Part shown: positions 44,407 to 53,079 of the stretch, piece after piece
Layout: each line of letters opens with the position of its first letter
How positions within the stretch are numbered: position 1 is the stretch's first letter
NCBI RefSeq assembly: GCF_036985505.1
Contig: NZ_BTGQ01000004.1
Coordinates: forward strand, 488,306 to 552,305
Reading direction: 5' to 3'
Source of the DNA: Croceitalea sp947503285
GTDB lineage: Bacteria; Bacteroidota; Bacteroidia; Flavobacteriales; Flavobacteriaceae
DNA: 64,000 nucleotides
Notes under the pieces: generated by a model
The model's input: only the letters and a program-made list of their open reading frames with translations
Told to the model about the DNA's origin: nothing
Database searches by the model: none
Translations under genes and position numbers: made by a program

Positions 44407-46176
44407 ATGAAAAAGAAATTAATTTGCTTAAGTTTAATTTTAATGGGATTTGTCATCTCATGTGGTGATGAGTTTGCCGAAACCCCTGCGGTTGGGGCAT
44501 TGAGCCCAGAAAATTTGGTAAATCCACAGGGGGTAGACCTTTTATTAACAGCCACATATTCCCTTCTTGACGGGTGGCGAAATAGTATTCAAGGTAACCA
44601 ATTCGCTGTAAGTGGTGATAACTGGTGGTTTGACGTTATCGCCGATGATGCCCATAAGGGTAGTACCGATAGTGACCAAGGTGACCTAGAATTAGTGGAA
44701 GAAAATGACTGGCAAACCAGCAACGGTTATTTCAGGGCAAAATTTACTTCATTGTATGCCGGGGTAAATCGAGCAAACGCAGTCCTTTCAGTAATAAACG
44801 GTATCGACCTTACTACACTTCAACCGAGTGAAGCCGAAGCTATAAGCAATCAAGCCGCAGAAGCTAGATTCTTAAGGGCACACTTTTATTTTTCCTTAAT
44901 CAAAATCTTTGGAAATGTGGCTATTGTCAGTGTTGAAAACTATGATGCGCAAGAATTCAATCAGCCCAATGTCGAAGGCAGTCCTGTAAGTGCTATAGGC
45001 GATAGTCCTGCTTGGGCTCAAGTAGAGGCTGATTTTCAATTTGCCGTAGAAAACCTTCCTGCGACTAGAGCAGATCAACCAGAAGCAGGAAGGCCAACCG
45101 CTATTGTTGCGAGAGCTTATTTAGGCAAAGCCCATTTATATCAATCCGATTGGGCAAATGCGCTTACTGAATTGACTGCTGTAATCAATAGTGGAGAATT
45201 TGCACTTAACCCAAATTACTTGGACAATTTCACCGCTGCAGGTGAAAATGGGGCTGAATCCGTATTTGCCATTCAATTTGCCGCAGATGGAGGACAATCT
45301 TTCAATGGAAACAGAGGTGGTACATTAAATTTCCCAGGCGGACCCCCAATAGGTGATAATGGAACGTGCTGCGGATTCTACCAACCAACCCAAGACTTAG
45401 CAAATGCTTTTCAAGTAGACGCTAACGGCTTGCCTCTTTTCGATACATTTAATGATTCTGATTTTTCCAGTGATTATGGTATTCCCTCAGATGCAGCCTT
45501 CACACCTGACACTACCACTCCGGTAGATCCAAGAATCGATTATACCGTCGGAAGAAGGGGAATTGATTACAACGGTTTCGGAGAGAATATAGGTGCTGAT
45601 TGGATAAGAGCGACTTTTGCAGATTTTTCGGGTCCTTATTTACCAAAGAAAAATGTGTATCAAGCAAATGAATTAGGTACAAGTCAAGGAACCGGAGCGT
45701 GGGGTCAACAACATTCCGGTGTCAACTACAATATTATCCGCTATGCAGATGTGTTGTTAATGGCTGCTGAAGCTGCCGTTGAAACAGGTGACCTTGCTAC
45801 TGCTTTAAATTATGTAAACCAAGTCCGTGCAAGAGCTTCAAACACCCCAGTAGTTCAAGCCATAGATGGTAGTGGCCCTGCAGCGAATTATCAAGTGGGA
45901 GAGTATAGTTCTTTCCCAGATGCCAATTTTGCTAGGGATGCGGTTCGTTTTGAGCGACGTGTGGAATTGGGTATGGAAGGACATCGCCTTTTCGATTTAA
46001 GACGTTGGGGTGTGTCTTCTCAAGTATTAACCGAATACTACTCTAACGAAGGTAGGGCAATACCTCCTTTTGGAGCATCCGTTAATCCTTATGACACCAG
46101 ACAAGATTTGTGTCCAATTCCTCTTGATGCTTTAGGTTTAAGTGGTGGTACTTTAACACAAAATCCCGGTTATTAA
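44407..46176 (+). CDS. SusD/RagB-family nutrient-binding outer membrane lipoprotein
   Basis: The 589-residue lipoprotein (signal to VISC, Cys19) has the TPR-like SusD/RagB fold: LLTATYSLLDGW, AEARFLRAHFYFSLIKIFGN, ARAYLGKAHLYQSDWANALT and the C-terminal FERRVELGMEGHRLFDLRRW. It caps the SusC pore and binds the ligand at the surface. Ligand identity is not readable from sequence. It is translated from the same unit as SusC, 5 bases downstream. A strong palindromic terminator follows before the FG-GAP lipoprotein gene. Confidence 0.95.
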   Translation: MKKKLICLSLILMGFVISCGDEFAETPAVGALSPENLVNPQGVDLLLTATYSLLDGWRNSIQGNQFAVSGDNWWFDVIADDAHKGSTDSDQGDLELVEENDWQTSNGYFRAKFTSLYAGVNRANAVLSVINGIDLTTLQPSEAEAISNQAAEARFLRAHFYFSLIKIFGNVAIVSVENYDAQEFNQPNVEGSPVSAIGDSPAWAQVEADFQFAVENLPATRADQPEAGRPTAIVARAYLGKAHLYQSDWANALTELTAVINSGEFALNPNYLDNFTAAGENGAESVFAIQFAADGGQSFNGNRGGTLNFPGGPPIGDNGTCCGFYQPTQDLANAFQVDANGLPLFDTFNDSDFSSDYGIPSDAAFTPDTTTPVDPRIDYTVGRRGIDYNGFGENIGADWIRATFADFSGPYLPKKNVYQANELGTSQGTGAWGQQHSGVNYNIIRYADVLLMAAEAAVETGDLATALNYVNQVRARASNTPVVQAIDGSGPAANYQVGEYSSFPDANFARDAVRFERRVELGMEGHRLFDLRRWGVSSQVLTEYYSNEGRAIPPFGASVNPYDTRQDLCPIPLDALGLSGGTLTQNPGY

Positions 46177-46222
46177 ATTTAAGTTTAGTTGAGTTTTATT
46201 AGTTTAAGTTTAGCTGCAACGG

Positions 46223-46253
46223 ACAGGGCATTTATATAAATGCCCTGTTTTTT
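46223..46253 (+). terminator. Terminator after the SusD-like gene
   Basis: The 24-bp palindrome 46224-46247 (CAGGGCATTTAT and its complement) is followed by a T-run. It may reduce expression of the FG-GAP gene relative to susCD. Confidence 0.8.
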
Positions 46254-46300
46254 GTTTATCCCCATGGTCTGTTTAAATTAGTAACCCGAAAAAAATTGTT

Positions 46301-49300
46301 ATGATCTCTAGATTTTTTTTAAGCCTACTGTTCATTTTTGGATGTATATTTCTAACGAGCTGCGCTGATGAAAGCGACAATAAAGAACAGGTTTCCCAGA
46401 CCATTTTCAACAGACTCGCTATAGACCAAACGAACATTGATTTTTCAAATACCTTACGCGAAAACGATTCGTTGAATTATTTCACCTATGCCTACATTTA
46501 TATGGGTGGCGGAATATCTGCCGGTGATATCAACAATGACGGCCTTACCGATTTATATTTTACAGGCAATATGGTACCCAACAAGCTCTATCTGAACAAG
46601 GGCAATCTACAATTTGAGGACATTTCGGCCAAGGCTGGCGTATCTGGTGATTCGCGTTGGTACACAGGCACCACGATGAGTGACGTGAACAATGATGGCT
46701 ATCTGGATATTTATTGTTCCGTGGGAGGAAAATTTGGCCCCAAAGAGAACCAACTTTTTATCAATAACGGCGATAATACCTTCACTGAAATGGCCGACGA
46801 TTATGGTATTGCCGATGTAAGCAACAGTGTACAATCGACATTCTTTGATTATGACCGTGATGGGGATCTAGACCTGTATATCGCCAATTACCCTCCTACT
46901 CCCTTTAACGCACCAAACTATTTTTATGCGTTCAAACAAAAATCCCAGAAACCATTGGAATCTGACCGTCTTTTCAGAAATGATGGTGACACCTTTACCG
47001 AGGTTACCGAAGAGGCCGGCTTGAAAACCTTTGGTCTTTCGCTTAGCGCCACCGTAGGTGATCTAAATCAAGATGGTTGGCCCGATTTATATGTCTCCAA
47101 TGATTTTAGCACACCAGATTATATGTTTATCAACAACCAAGACGGAACATTCTCTGAACAAGTACGTTCTGCCACGAAAAACACCTCATTTTATGGTATG
47201 GGCGTCGACATTGCCGATTTTAACAATGATAGATTTTTAGATATTCTTCAAGTAGACATGACCTCTCAAGTCAATAGAAGGGCAAAAGCCAATATGGCCA
47301 GTATGAATCCTGATTTGTTCTGGAGTACCGTCAATTATGGGTTTCATTATCAATACATGCAGAACAGTCTTCAGATGAATAACGGCAACCTATTAGACTC
47401 CATTCCCGATTTTAGTAACGTATCGAGAATAGCTGGCGTTTCATCAACAGACTGGAGCTGGGGCCCCCTAATCGCTGATTTGGACAATGACGGTTGGAAA
47501 GATATTTTTATCTCGAATGGAACCCGGCGTGAAATCAATAACAGGGATTTTTTTAAGGAAATCGAGAAAAAAGGATTACCAAAGGATAGTACCCTTCAAA
47601 AAACCTTGGCCATTCCCTCTGAGAAAATTGACAACTATGCCTTCAAAAATAATGGGGATTTGACCTTTAGCAAAAAAAATAAAGAGTGGGGTATTGAATT
47701 CAAAGGCTTTTCTAACGGTAGTGTTTATGTGGATCTTGATAATGATGGTGACCTTGAAATTGTAACCAATAATATTGACGATGTTGCAAGTATTTTCGAA
47801 AACAAAAGTTCTTCAAAGAATAATTCCATCACATTGAAGTTCAAAGGAACCCAAAAGAATCCATTTGGAATCGGTGTAAAAACAACCTTATTTTCAAATG
47901 GGTCAACGCAGTACCAAGAACTCACAATGACTAGGGGCTTTCAATCATCGGTTGCACCAAAAGTCCATTTTGGTCTTGGACAGACAAAGACCGTTGATTC
48001 CATTAGTGTGGTATGGCCTGATGGAAAACAAGAATTAATAGTCGCTCCTGATACAAATCAAGAACTACTGGTCAACTATCAAAATGCAGGGGCAATAGAC
48101 CTCGTTAAGCCTAAAATACCAAAAAAGCTCTTTCAAACTGAAAAAAGTAAAAATCGTATAGTGGAACACTTACATAAAGAAAATCGTTATGATGATTTTT
48201 ACAAAGAAATCTTGCTTCCCCATAGCACCTCTATGTTTGGGCCAAATGTAGCAGTTGGTGACTTAGATAATAATGGTACCGATGATATCGTTGTTGGCGG
48301 TTCTTCACACCATCCTACCTCGATTTACTTACAAAAGGCGTCAGGCTTTGTTCAAACTGATATTAGTGTCTTCAGTGAGGACCTTATTTCTGAAGATATG
48401 GGCATACATATCTTTGATGCCGAAGGTGATGGGGATAATGATATTTATATTGCTAGCGGTGGCAATGAGTTTGCGCCGGATGCCAAGGAACTTCAAGATA
48501 GGTTATACCTGAATGATGGCAAGGGCAACTTCTCAAAATCAACCACGGCTTTACCCAAAATGATTACCAGCTCATCACGGGTAAGTAGTCACGACTTTGA
48601 TAAAGATGGTGATTTAGACCTGTTCATCGGGGGTAGATTGATTCCAGGAAACTATCCATCACCGGCCAATAGCTATATATTGGAAAATAGAAGTACGGAA
48701 AGTAAGGTGCAATTTGTGGATGCCACACAAAAGATAGCTCCTGTTCTTTCGAACCTTGGCATGGTAACCGATGGCCTTTGGACGGATTACGATCAAGATG
48801 GATGGACCGATTTAATCCTTATAGGTGAATGGATGCCCATAACGGTCCTCAAAAATGACGAAGGGTATTTCAAAGATGTTTCGTCAATTTTAGGTGTTGA
48901 AGATTCCCGTGGTTGGTGGTTCGGTGTTAATGAGGGGGATTTTGATAACGATGGCGATATGGACTATATCGTTGGTAATCTTGGGCTTAATTACAAGTAT
49001 AAGGCAAACGAAGACGAAACCTTCGATATTTACTTCAATGATTTTGACAATAATAGCACAAATGATATTGTTTTGAGTTATTACAATGAAGGTGAAAAAT
49101 TCCCAGTACGTGGCCGCGAATGCACCTCACAGCAAATGCCGGCCATCAAGAAAAAATTCAAAAACTATGAATCATTTTCAACGGCGACCTTAGAGGATGT
49201 TTATACAGAAAAAGAATTGAATGAGTCGTTACACTATCAAATAAAATCATTTGCAAGTGTGTACCTAGAAAATAAGAATGGAAAGTATATTTTTCATAAG

Positions 49301-49612
49301 CTGCCGACATTGGCCCAGCTATCATCCATAAACCAGATTCTTGTGAACGATTATGATGAAGATGGTAATCTCGATGCCCTTGTTGTAGGCAACTTGTATA
49401 GCTCGGAGGTAGAGACCCCTAGAAATGACGCCAGTAATGGACTGTTTTTAAAAGGTGATGGAAAAGGTGGTTTTGAACCGATTACCGCAATGGAAAGCGG
49501 CCTTTATGTACCAGGGGACGTTAAAGACATGGTGAAAATCAAAATTCAGGGAAGCGATTACTTGATTGCCGCCAAAAACTCAGATTACCTGCAATTCATT
49601 CAAGTGAATTAA
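46301..49612 (+). CDS. FG-GAP/VCBS and ASPIC/UnbV repeat lipoprotein, 1103 residues
   Basis: The protein has a lipoprotein signal (FGCIFLTSC, Cys21) and many FG-GAP/VCBS calcium-binding beta-propeller units of the form GDINNDGLTDLYFTGN, DVNNDGYLDIYCSVGG and DFNNDRFLDIL. Two sets (about 65-440 and 640-1080) flank an ASPIC/UnbV segment around residues 510-590 (LTMTRGFQSSVAPKVHFGLG then VVWPDGKQEL). It is probably a surface-exposed glycan- or protein-binding propeller. In marine Bacteroidota such lipoproteins often accompany SusCD pairs. No hydrolase catalytic motif is evident. It lies 124 bases after susD across a terminator. Confidence 0.88.
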   Translation: MISRFFLSLLFIFGCIFLTSCADESDNKEQVSQTIFNRLAIDQTNIDFSNTLRENDSLNYFTYAYIYMGGGISAGDINNDGLTDLYFTGNMVPNKLYLNKGNLQFEDISAKAGVSGDSRWYTGTTMSDVNNDGYLDIYCSVGGKFGPKENQLFINNGDNTFTEMADDYGIADVSNSVQSTFFDYDRDGDLDLYIANYPPTPFNAPNYFYAFKQKSQKPLESDRLFRNDGDTFTEVTEEAGLKTFGLSLSATVGDLNQDGWPDLYVSNDFSTPDYMFINNQDGTFSEQVRSATKNTSFYGMGVDIADFNNDRFLDILQVDMTSQVNRRAKANMASMNPDLFWSTVNYGFHYQYMQNSLQMNNGNLLDSIPDFSNVSRIAGVSSTDWSWGPLIADLDNDGWKDIFISNGTRREINNRDFFKEIEKKGLPKDSTLQKTLAIPSEKIDNYAFKNNGDLTFSKKNKEWGIEFKGFSNGSVYVDLDNDGDLEIVTNNIDDVASIFENKSSSKNNSITLKFKGTQKNPFGIGVKTTLFSNGSTQYQELTMTRGFQSSVAPKVHFGLGQTKTVDSISVVWPDGKQELIVAPDTNQELLVNYQNAGAIDLVKPKIPKKLFQTEKSKNRIVEHLHKENRYDDFYKEILLPHSTSMFGPNVAVGDLDNNGTDDIVVGGSSHHPTSIYLQKASGFVQTDISVFSEDLISEDMGIHIFDAEGDGDNDIYIASGGNEFAPDAKELQDRLYLNDGKGNFSKSTTALPKMITSSSRVSSHDFDKDGDLDLFIGGRLIPGNYPSPANSYILENRSTESKVQFVDATQKIAPVLSNLGMVTDGLWTDYDQDGWTDLILIGEWMPITVLKNDEGYFKDVSSILGVEDSRGWWFGVNEGDFDNDGDMDYIVGNLGLNYKYKANEDETFDIYFNDFDNNSTNDIVLSYYNEGEKFPVRGRECTSQQMPAIKKKFKNYESFSTATLEDVYTEKELNESLHYQIKSFASVYLENKNGKYIFHKLPTLAQLSSINQILVNDYDEDGNLDALVVGNLYSSEVETPRNDASNGLFLKGDGKGGFEPITAMESGLYVPGDVKDMVKIKIQGSDYLIAAKNSDYLQFIQVN

Positions 49613-49631
49613 TTTCAAAAAGCCTAAAAAT

Positions 49632-49663
49632 AAAAAAGCCGATGTAATTACATCGGCTTTTTT
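49632..49663. terminator. Bidirectional terminator between the FG-GAP gene and tRNA-Val
   Basis: A perfect 32-base palindrome (AAAAAAGCCGATGTAA and its complement) gives T-runs on both strands. It serves the plus-strand FG-GAP gene and the minus-strand folC/tRNA-Val transcript. Confidence 0.85.
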
Positions 49664-49665
49664 TG

Positions 49666-49740
49666 TGGGCGCTGAGGGATTCGAACCCCCGACCCCCTCG
49701 GTGTAAACGAGGTGCTCTGAACCAACTGAGCTAAGCGCCC
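49666..49740 (-). tRNA. tRNA-Val (anticodon TAC)
   Basis: On the minus strand: acceptor GGGCGCT/AGCGCCC, D stem GCTC/GAGC, anticodon stem CCTCG/CGAGG with loop TTTACAC (anticodon TAC) and T arm GGGGG-TTCGAAT-CCCTC with a wobble pair. Length is 75 bases and the CCA is not encoded. This is the second Val isoacceptor in the window. Confidence 0.95.
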
Positions 49741-49814
49741 TAATTCCTCATCTTAAATGAGGAGTGCAAATATAGCATCATTTTTTCGTTACCCACAAAT
49801 AAATACCAGAAAAA

Positions 49815-51026
49815 TTAAACTACCTCAGCAACAACAAAAGTACTACCGCCCACGTAGATAAGGTCTTCCTTTTTTGCAGCATGTTTTGCCTTTTTAAACC
49901 CTCTTTTTACTGTATTATGTATGGTTCCTTTTAAACCGTAATTTGCTGCCAACACCTGTAGCTTTTTCGCATCAAAGCCACGGGGAACATTAGGTTTCAC
50001 AAAATAATATTTCGCATTCTCAGGGAACAGCGGCAATAACTTCCCTAAATCTTTGTCGTTTACAAAACCTAGCACCATATGTAATTTGGCATACCTCTTT
50101 TTTGACAACTGATCTAAAACCAAAGTTAGCCCCTCCTTGTTATGGGCGGTATCACATATGGTGAGGGGTTTTGTTGCCAATACCTGCCATCTTCCTAACA
50201 AACCTGTATTACCCACAATATTCTTAAGGCCTTTTTTCAATGATTTTTCTGATATATCAAACTCTTTAAGCTCCTTTAAACAACCTAGCACACCTTTAAT
50301 ATTTTTCTTTTGATAATTACCGATCAAATCGGTTTTGTAGACATTGTGTTCAAAATCATCCGCAAAAACAATTTTAGACTTTTTTTGATGTGCCAACAGC
50401 TTGAATATCATCTCAGTTTCTGATTGTCGCTCACTGATAACTACTGGGACTCCCCTTTTAATAATTCCAGCTTTTTCCATCGCAATTTTTTCCAAGGTAT
50501 TACCGAGCATTTGCATATGGTCGTACCCAATATTGGTTATCAATGAAACTTCTGGGGTGATAATATTCGTAGAATCCAATCTTCCCCCAAGCCCGACCTC
50601 AATTATTGCAATATCTACTTCCATTTTGGCAAAGTGGTCAAATGCCATACCAACAGTCATTTCAAAAAAAGAAAGGTGATGGTATTCGAGAAAACCCATA
50701 TGGTTTCCAACAAACGAGGTGACGGCTTTCTTTTTGATTTTTTTTCCGTTAATCTTAATACGCTCCCTAAAATCTCTCAAATGGGGTGAGGTGTAGAGCC
50801 CGACATTATAACCTGCTTCCTGTAATACGGATGCCAACATATGGCAACTAGAACCTTTACCATTGGTTCCAGCGACGTGTATACTTTTAAACTTCTTTTC
50901 GGGATGGTCTAGATACCTTGCGAAATCTTTAATGTTATCAAGCTTATTATTTAAGGCAGAAGCGCCTTTCTGCTGATACATTGGAAGTTGGGCAAACATC
51001 CATTCCACAGTTTTTTGATAGTTCAC
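49815..51026 (-). CDS. folC: Folylpolyglutamate synthase / dihydrofolate synthase
   Basis: The 403-residue Mur-ligase-like enzyme has the P-loop GTNGKGSS (53-60) and the LYTSPHLRDFRERIKING, EVGLGGRLDSTNII, SLITNIGYDHMQMLGNT and ICDTAHNKEGL blocks of FolC. It adds glutamates to folates in the cytoplasm and may also make dihydrofolate from dihydropteroate. The start GTG at 51026 is chosen because the protein homology begins NYQKTVEWMF. It overlaps the tonB-like stop (TAGTG) by one base. It ends the exbB-exbD-tonB-folC operon. Confidence 0.92.
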   Translation of the reverse strand: MNYQKTVEWMFAQLPMYQQKGASALNNKLDNIKDFARYLDHPEKKFKSIHVAGTNGKGSSCHMLASVLQEAGYNVGLYTSPHLRDFRERIKINGKKIKKKAVTSFVGNHMGFLEYHHLSFFEMTVGMAFDHFAKMEVDIAIIEVGLGGRLDSTNIITPEVSLITNIGYDHMQMLGNTLEKIAMEKAGIIKRGVPVVISERQSETEMIFKLLAHQKKSKIVFADDFEHNVYKTDLIGNYQKKNIKGVLGCLKELKEFDISEKSLKKGLKNIVGNTGLLGRWQVLATKPLTICDTAHNKEGLTLVLDQLSKKRYAKLHMVLGFVNDKDLGKLLPLFPENAKYYFVKPNVPRGFDAKKLQVLAANYGLKGTIHNTVKRGFKKAKHAAKKEDLIYVGGSTFVVAEVV

Positions 51027-51934
51027 TACTGCCCCAATTTGAAGTTCACCACTACAAAACCAGTCTGTTGTGAGGGCGCATTGGAATCTAGGTTCCATTT
51101 GTGCATAAACGCCGTTTTTCTGGCGGGTTCAAGTAAACAAGGCGCGTTATTGGTCGTGCCTTTCACTCCAGGCACCGCTTTGATTACCTTTCCATTTCTA
51201 TCCACCACTATTCGTACCACTACCCTACCATCTTCATTGCATTCTTGTTGTACCTTACCTTTACTGACCAATGATCTTCCATTCAATCCATACCCCCCTG
51301 TACCGGCCCCACTGCCTGGGGCTCCATAGTAACTAGTGGCATACGGGTTTCCATCGGGCCTTCCTTTATCACCCTGTCTGATGTCATCACCCTCACTACC
51401 AGAGTCTTCCCCATCAGATTTACCTATGCCCCCCATTAGCGCATCCAACTTTTTCTTTTTAGCCTCTTGCTCTTGCCTTAGCCTTTCTTCGGCCTCCCGT
51501 TTTTCACGTGCTCTTTGTGCTGCTTCAGCTTCAGCTTTTTTTGCCACCGCTTCCGCTTTTCGTCGAGCCTCCTTTTGTTGTTTTATACGAATGGATTCCT
51601 CACTTTCTTGGGTAAGTACTTTTTCAGTAGGTAATTCTTCTTCTGTGACTTGTTGCTCCTTAATAGCTTCGCTCACTTCTTCAACTTTTTCTTGAACTTT
51701 TTCCGGTTCAACCGGAGGTTTCGGAATATCCAAAGGTTCTGACCTTATTTTTTTCTTGGGCTGTTGATTTCCACTGCCAAAGTCCATAGTACCAAAATTA
51801 ACGGCAATACCATTTTCTTCTGGAGGATCTAAATAGGTCAAGCCAATGTAAAAAAGTAATAACAGAAGTACACTCAACAAGACTGTTGTTAGTGTGAAGG
51901 ATTTTTTCTTGTGTCTCGTATCTAAAAACGACAT
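51026..51934 (-). CDS. TonB family energy transducer
   Basis: The 302-residue protein has a short cytoplasmic N-terminus, a membrane segment (about 15-33), a long proline/charged periplasmic region with a Lys/Ala/Glu-rich helix at about 110-165, and a C-terminal TonB-like domain (about 215-300, GRVVVRIVVDRNGKVIKAVP and KWNLDSNAPSQQTGFVVVNF). It transmits proton-motive force to outer-membrane TonB-dependent receptors such as the SusC homologue in this window. Its start overlaps the exbD stop (TAATG) and its stop overlaps the folC GTG. Confidence 0.88.
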   Translation of the reverse strand: MSFLDTRHKKKSFTLTTVLLSVLLLLLFYIGLTYLDPPEENGIAVNFGTMDFGSGNQQPKKKIRSEPLDIPKPPVEPEKVQEKVEEVSEAIKEQQVTEEELPTEKVLTQESEESIRIKQQKEARRKAEAVAKKAEAEAAQRAREKREAEERLRQEQEAKKKKLDALMGGIGKSDGEDSGSEGDDIRQGDKGRPDGNPYATSYYGAPGSGAGTGGYGLNGRSLVSKGKVQQECNEDGRVVVRIVVDRNGKVIKAVPGVKGTTNNAPCLLEPARKTAFMHKWNLDSNAPSQQTGFVVVNFKLGQ

Positions 51935-52320
51935 TATTTCGGTCGCACGGCCAAAATTACCTTATAATTATTTCGATTGGCGATATCCATAACATTGACC
52001 GCTTCTTTAATGGCAACGCTTTCTTCCGCCCTCAGTATTATAGTTGGTTTTTCTTGACCTTCAAGTGCTTTTTTTAGTTCAATTTCAATGTATTCTCCGT
52101 TAATCTGTTCATTATTAACGTAGTATTTTAAGTTTTTATCAATCGTGACCGAAACGTTTTGTGTATTCGTTGATTTCCCTTTCGCCTTAGGCAGTAACAA
52201 ATCCAATGCATTAGGTGCATTAGCCGTCAACATAAAAAAGACCAACAGCAGAAAAACAATATCCGTCATCGAAGACATGCTAAAATCAGGACTAACCTTA
52301 TTTCTTCCTTTCAATTTCAT
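51934..52320 (-). CDS. exbD: ExbD/TolR family proton channel subunit
   Basis: The 128-residue protein has one N-terminal membrane segment with the conserved Asp (SMSSMTDIVFLLLVFFMLT) and a periplasmic domain ending NRNNYKVILAVRP. With ExbB it forms the proton-driven motor for TonB. Translational coupling to the next gene is indicated by the TAATG overlap. It lies 10 bases after the ExbB-like gene's stop. Confidence 0.92.
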   Translation of the reverse strand: MKLKGRNKVSPDFSMSSMTDIVFLLLVFFMLTANAPNALDLLLPKAKGKSTNTQNVSVTIDKNLKYYVNNEQINGEYIEIELKKALEGQEKPTIILRAEESVAIKEAVNVMDIANRNNYKVILAVRPK

Positions 52321-52330
52321 TCTAGTCAGT

Positions 52331-53023
52331 CTATATAGGCTCGTTCAACAAATCTAAAAATTCCACCGCGTTAGCCTCCATTTTATGGACTACCTTATCC
52401 GTTCTGTTTACCAAATGATTGTAACCGATATAAGCAATAATACCAACAATCAAACCGGCTACGGTCGTGGTCATCGCAGTGTAAATACCTGAGGCCAGTG
52501 ACCCCATTTCAGCTTGACCACCACTACTGGCCATTTGATGAAAGGCTAAAATCATACCGATTACAGTCCCTAGAAAACCTATCATGGGAGCAGCACCAGC
52601 TACGGTTGCCAAGATATTGACATTCTTTTCCAGTTTGTATACCTCTAAGGTACCCGCGTTTTCAATGGCAGTATTGATATCATCCAAAGGCTTCCCGATT
52701 CTAGAGACACCTTTTTCGGTCAATCTCGCTACCGGTGAATCTGTTTGCGCACATAGCAGTTTGGCCGCTTCTAATTTACCATTCATGACATGGTCACGAA
52801 TTTGATTCATAAAATTCTTATCGATTTTTGAAGCCGCACTGATAGCAAAGGTTCTTTCGAAATAGATATAGAGTGCCACAAAGAGAAGTACAAAAAGCAC
52901 GATAACAATAATAGTACTGGCCGCACCTCCATTTAAGATCAAATCAATTACGGATAGTGTCTTTTCTTCTGAGATAGCATCTGTTAAATTCTCATCAGAC
53001 GCCTGGTCTTGGAATAATATCAT
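52331..53023 (-). CDS. exbB: MotA/TolQ/ExbB family proton channel protein
   Basis: The 230-residue membrane protein has an N-terminal segment (TIIVIVLFVLLFVALYIYFE) and the ExbB/TolQ core: NAGTLEVYKLEKNVNILATV, AGAAPMIGFLGTVIGMILAF and GIYTAMTTTVAGLIVGIIAY. It pairs with ExbD to power TonB (or TolA-like) systems. It is the first gene of the exbB-exbD-tonB-folC operon; the NhaD gene ahead has its own 56-base separation and may or may not be co-transcribed. Confidence 0.92.
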   Translation of the reverse strand: MILFQDQASDENLTDAISEEKTLSVIDLILNGGAASTIIVIVLFVLLFVALYIYFERTFAISAASKIDKNFMNQIRDHVMNGKLEAAKLLCAQTDSPVARLTEKGVSRIGKPLDDINTAIENAGTLEVYKLEKNVNILATVAGAAPMIGFLGTVIGMILAFHQMASSGGQAEMGSLASGIYTAMTTTVAGLIVGIIAYIGYNHLVNRTDKVVHKMEANAVEFLDLLNEPI

Positions 53024-53079
53024 AAGTTGTCCCCAATTTTAATTGACCTTATAACGGGGAATTCTGCATAAAATTATGT

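Noticed and set aside
46223..46253. Palindrome after susD as an attachment or phage site
   Set aside because: The stem followed by a T-run directly after a gene is explained fully by a terminator.
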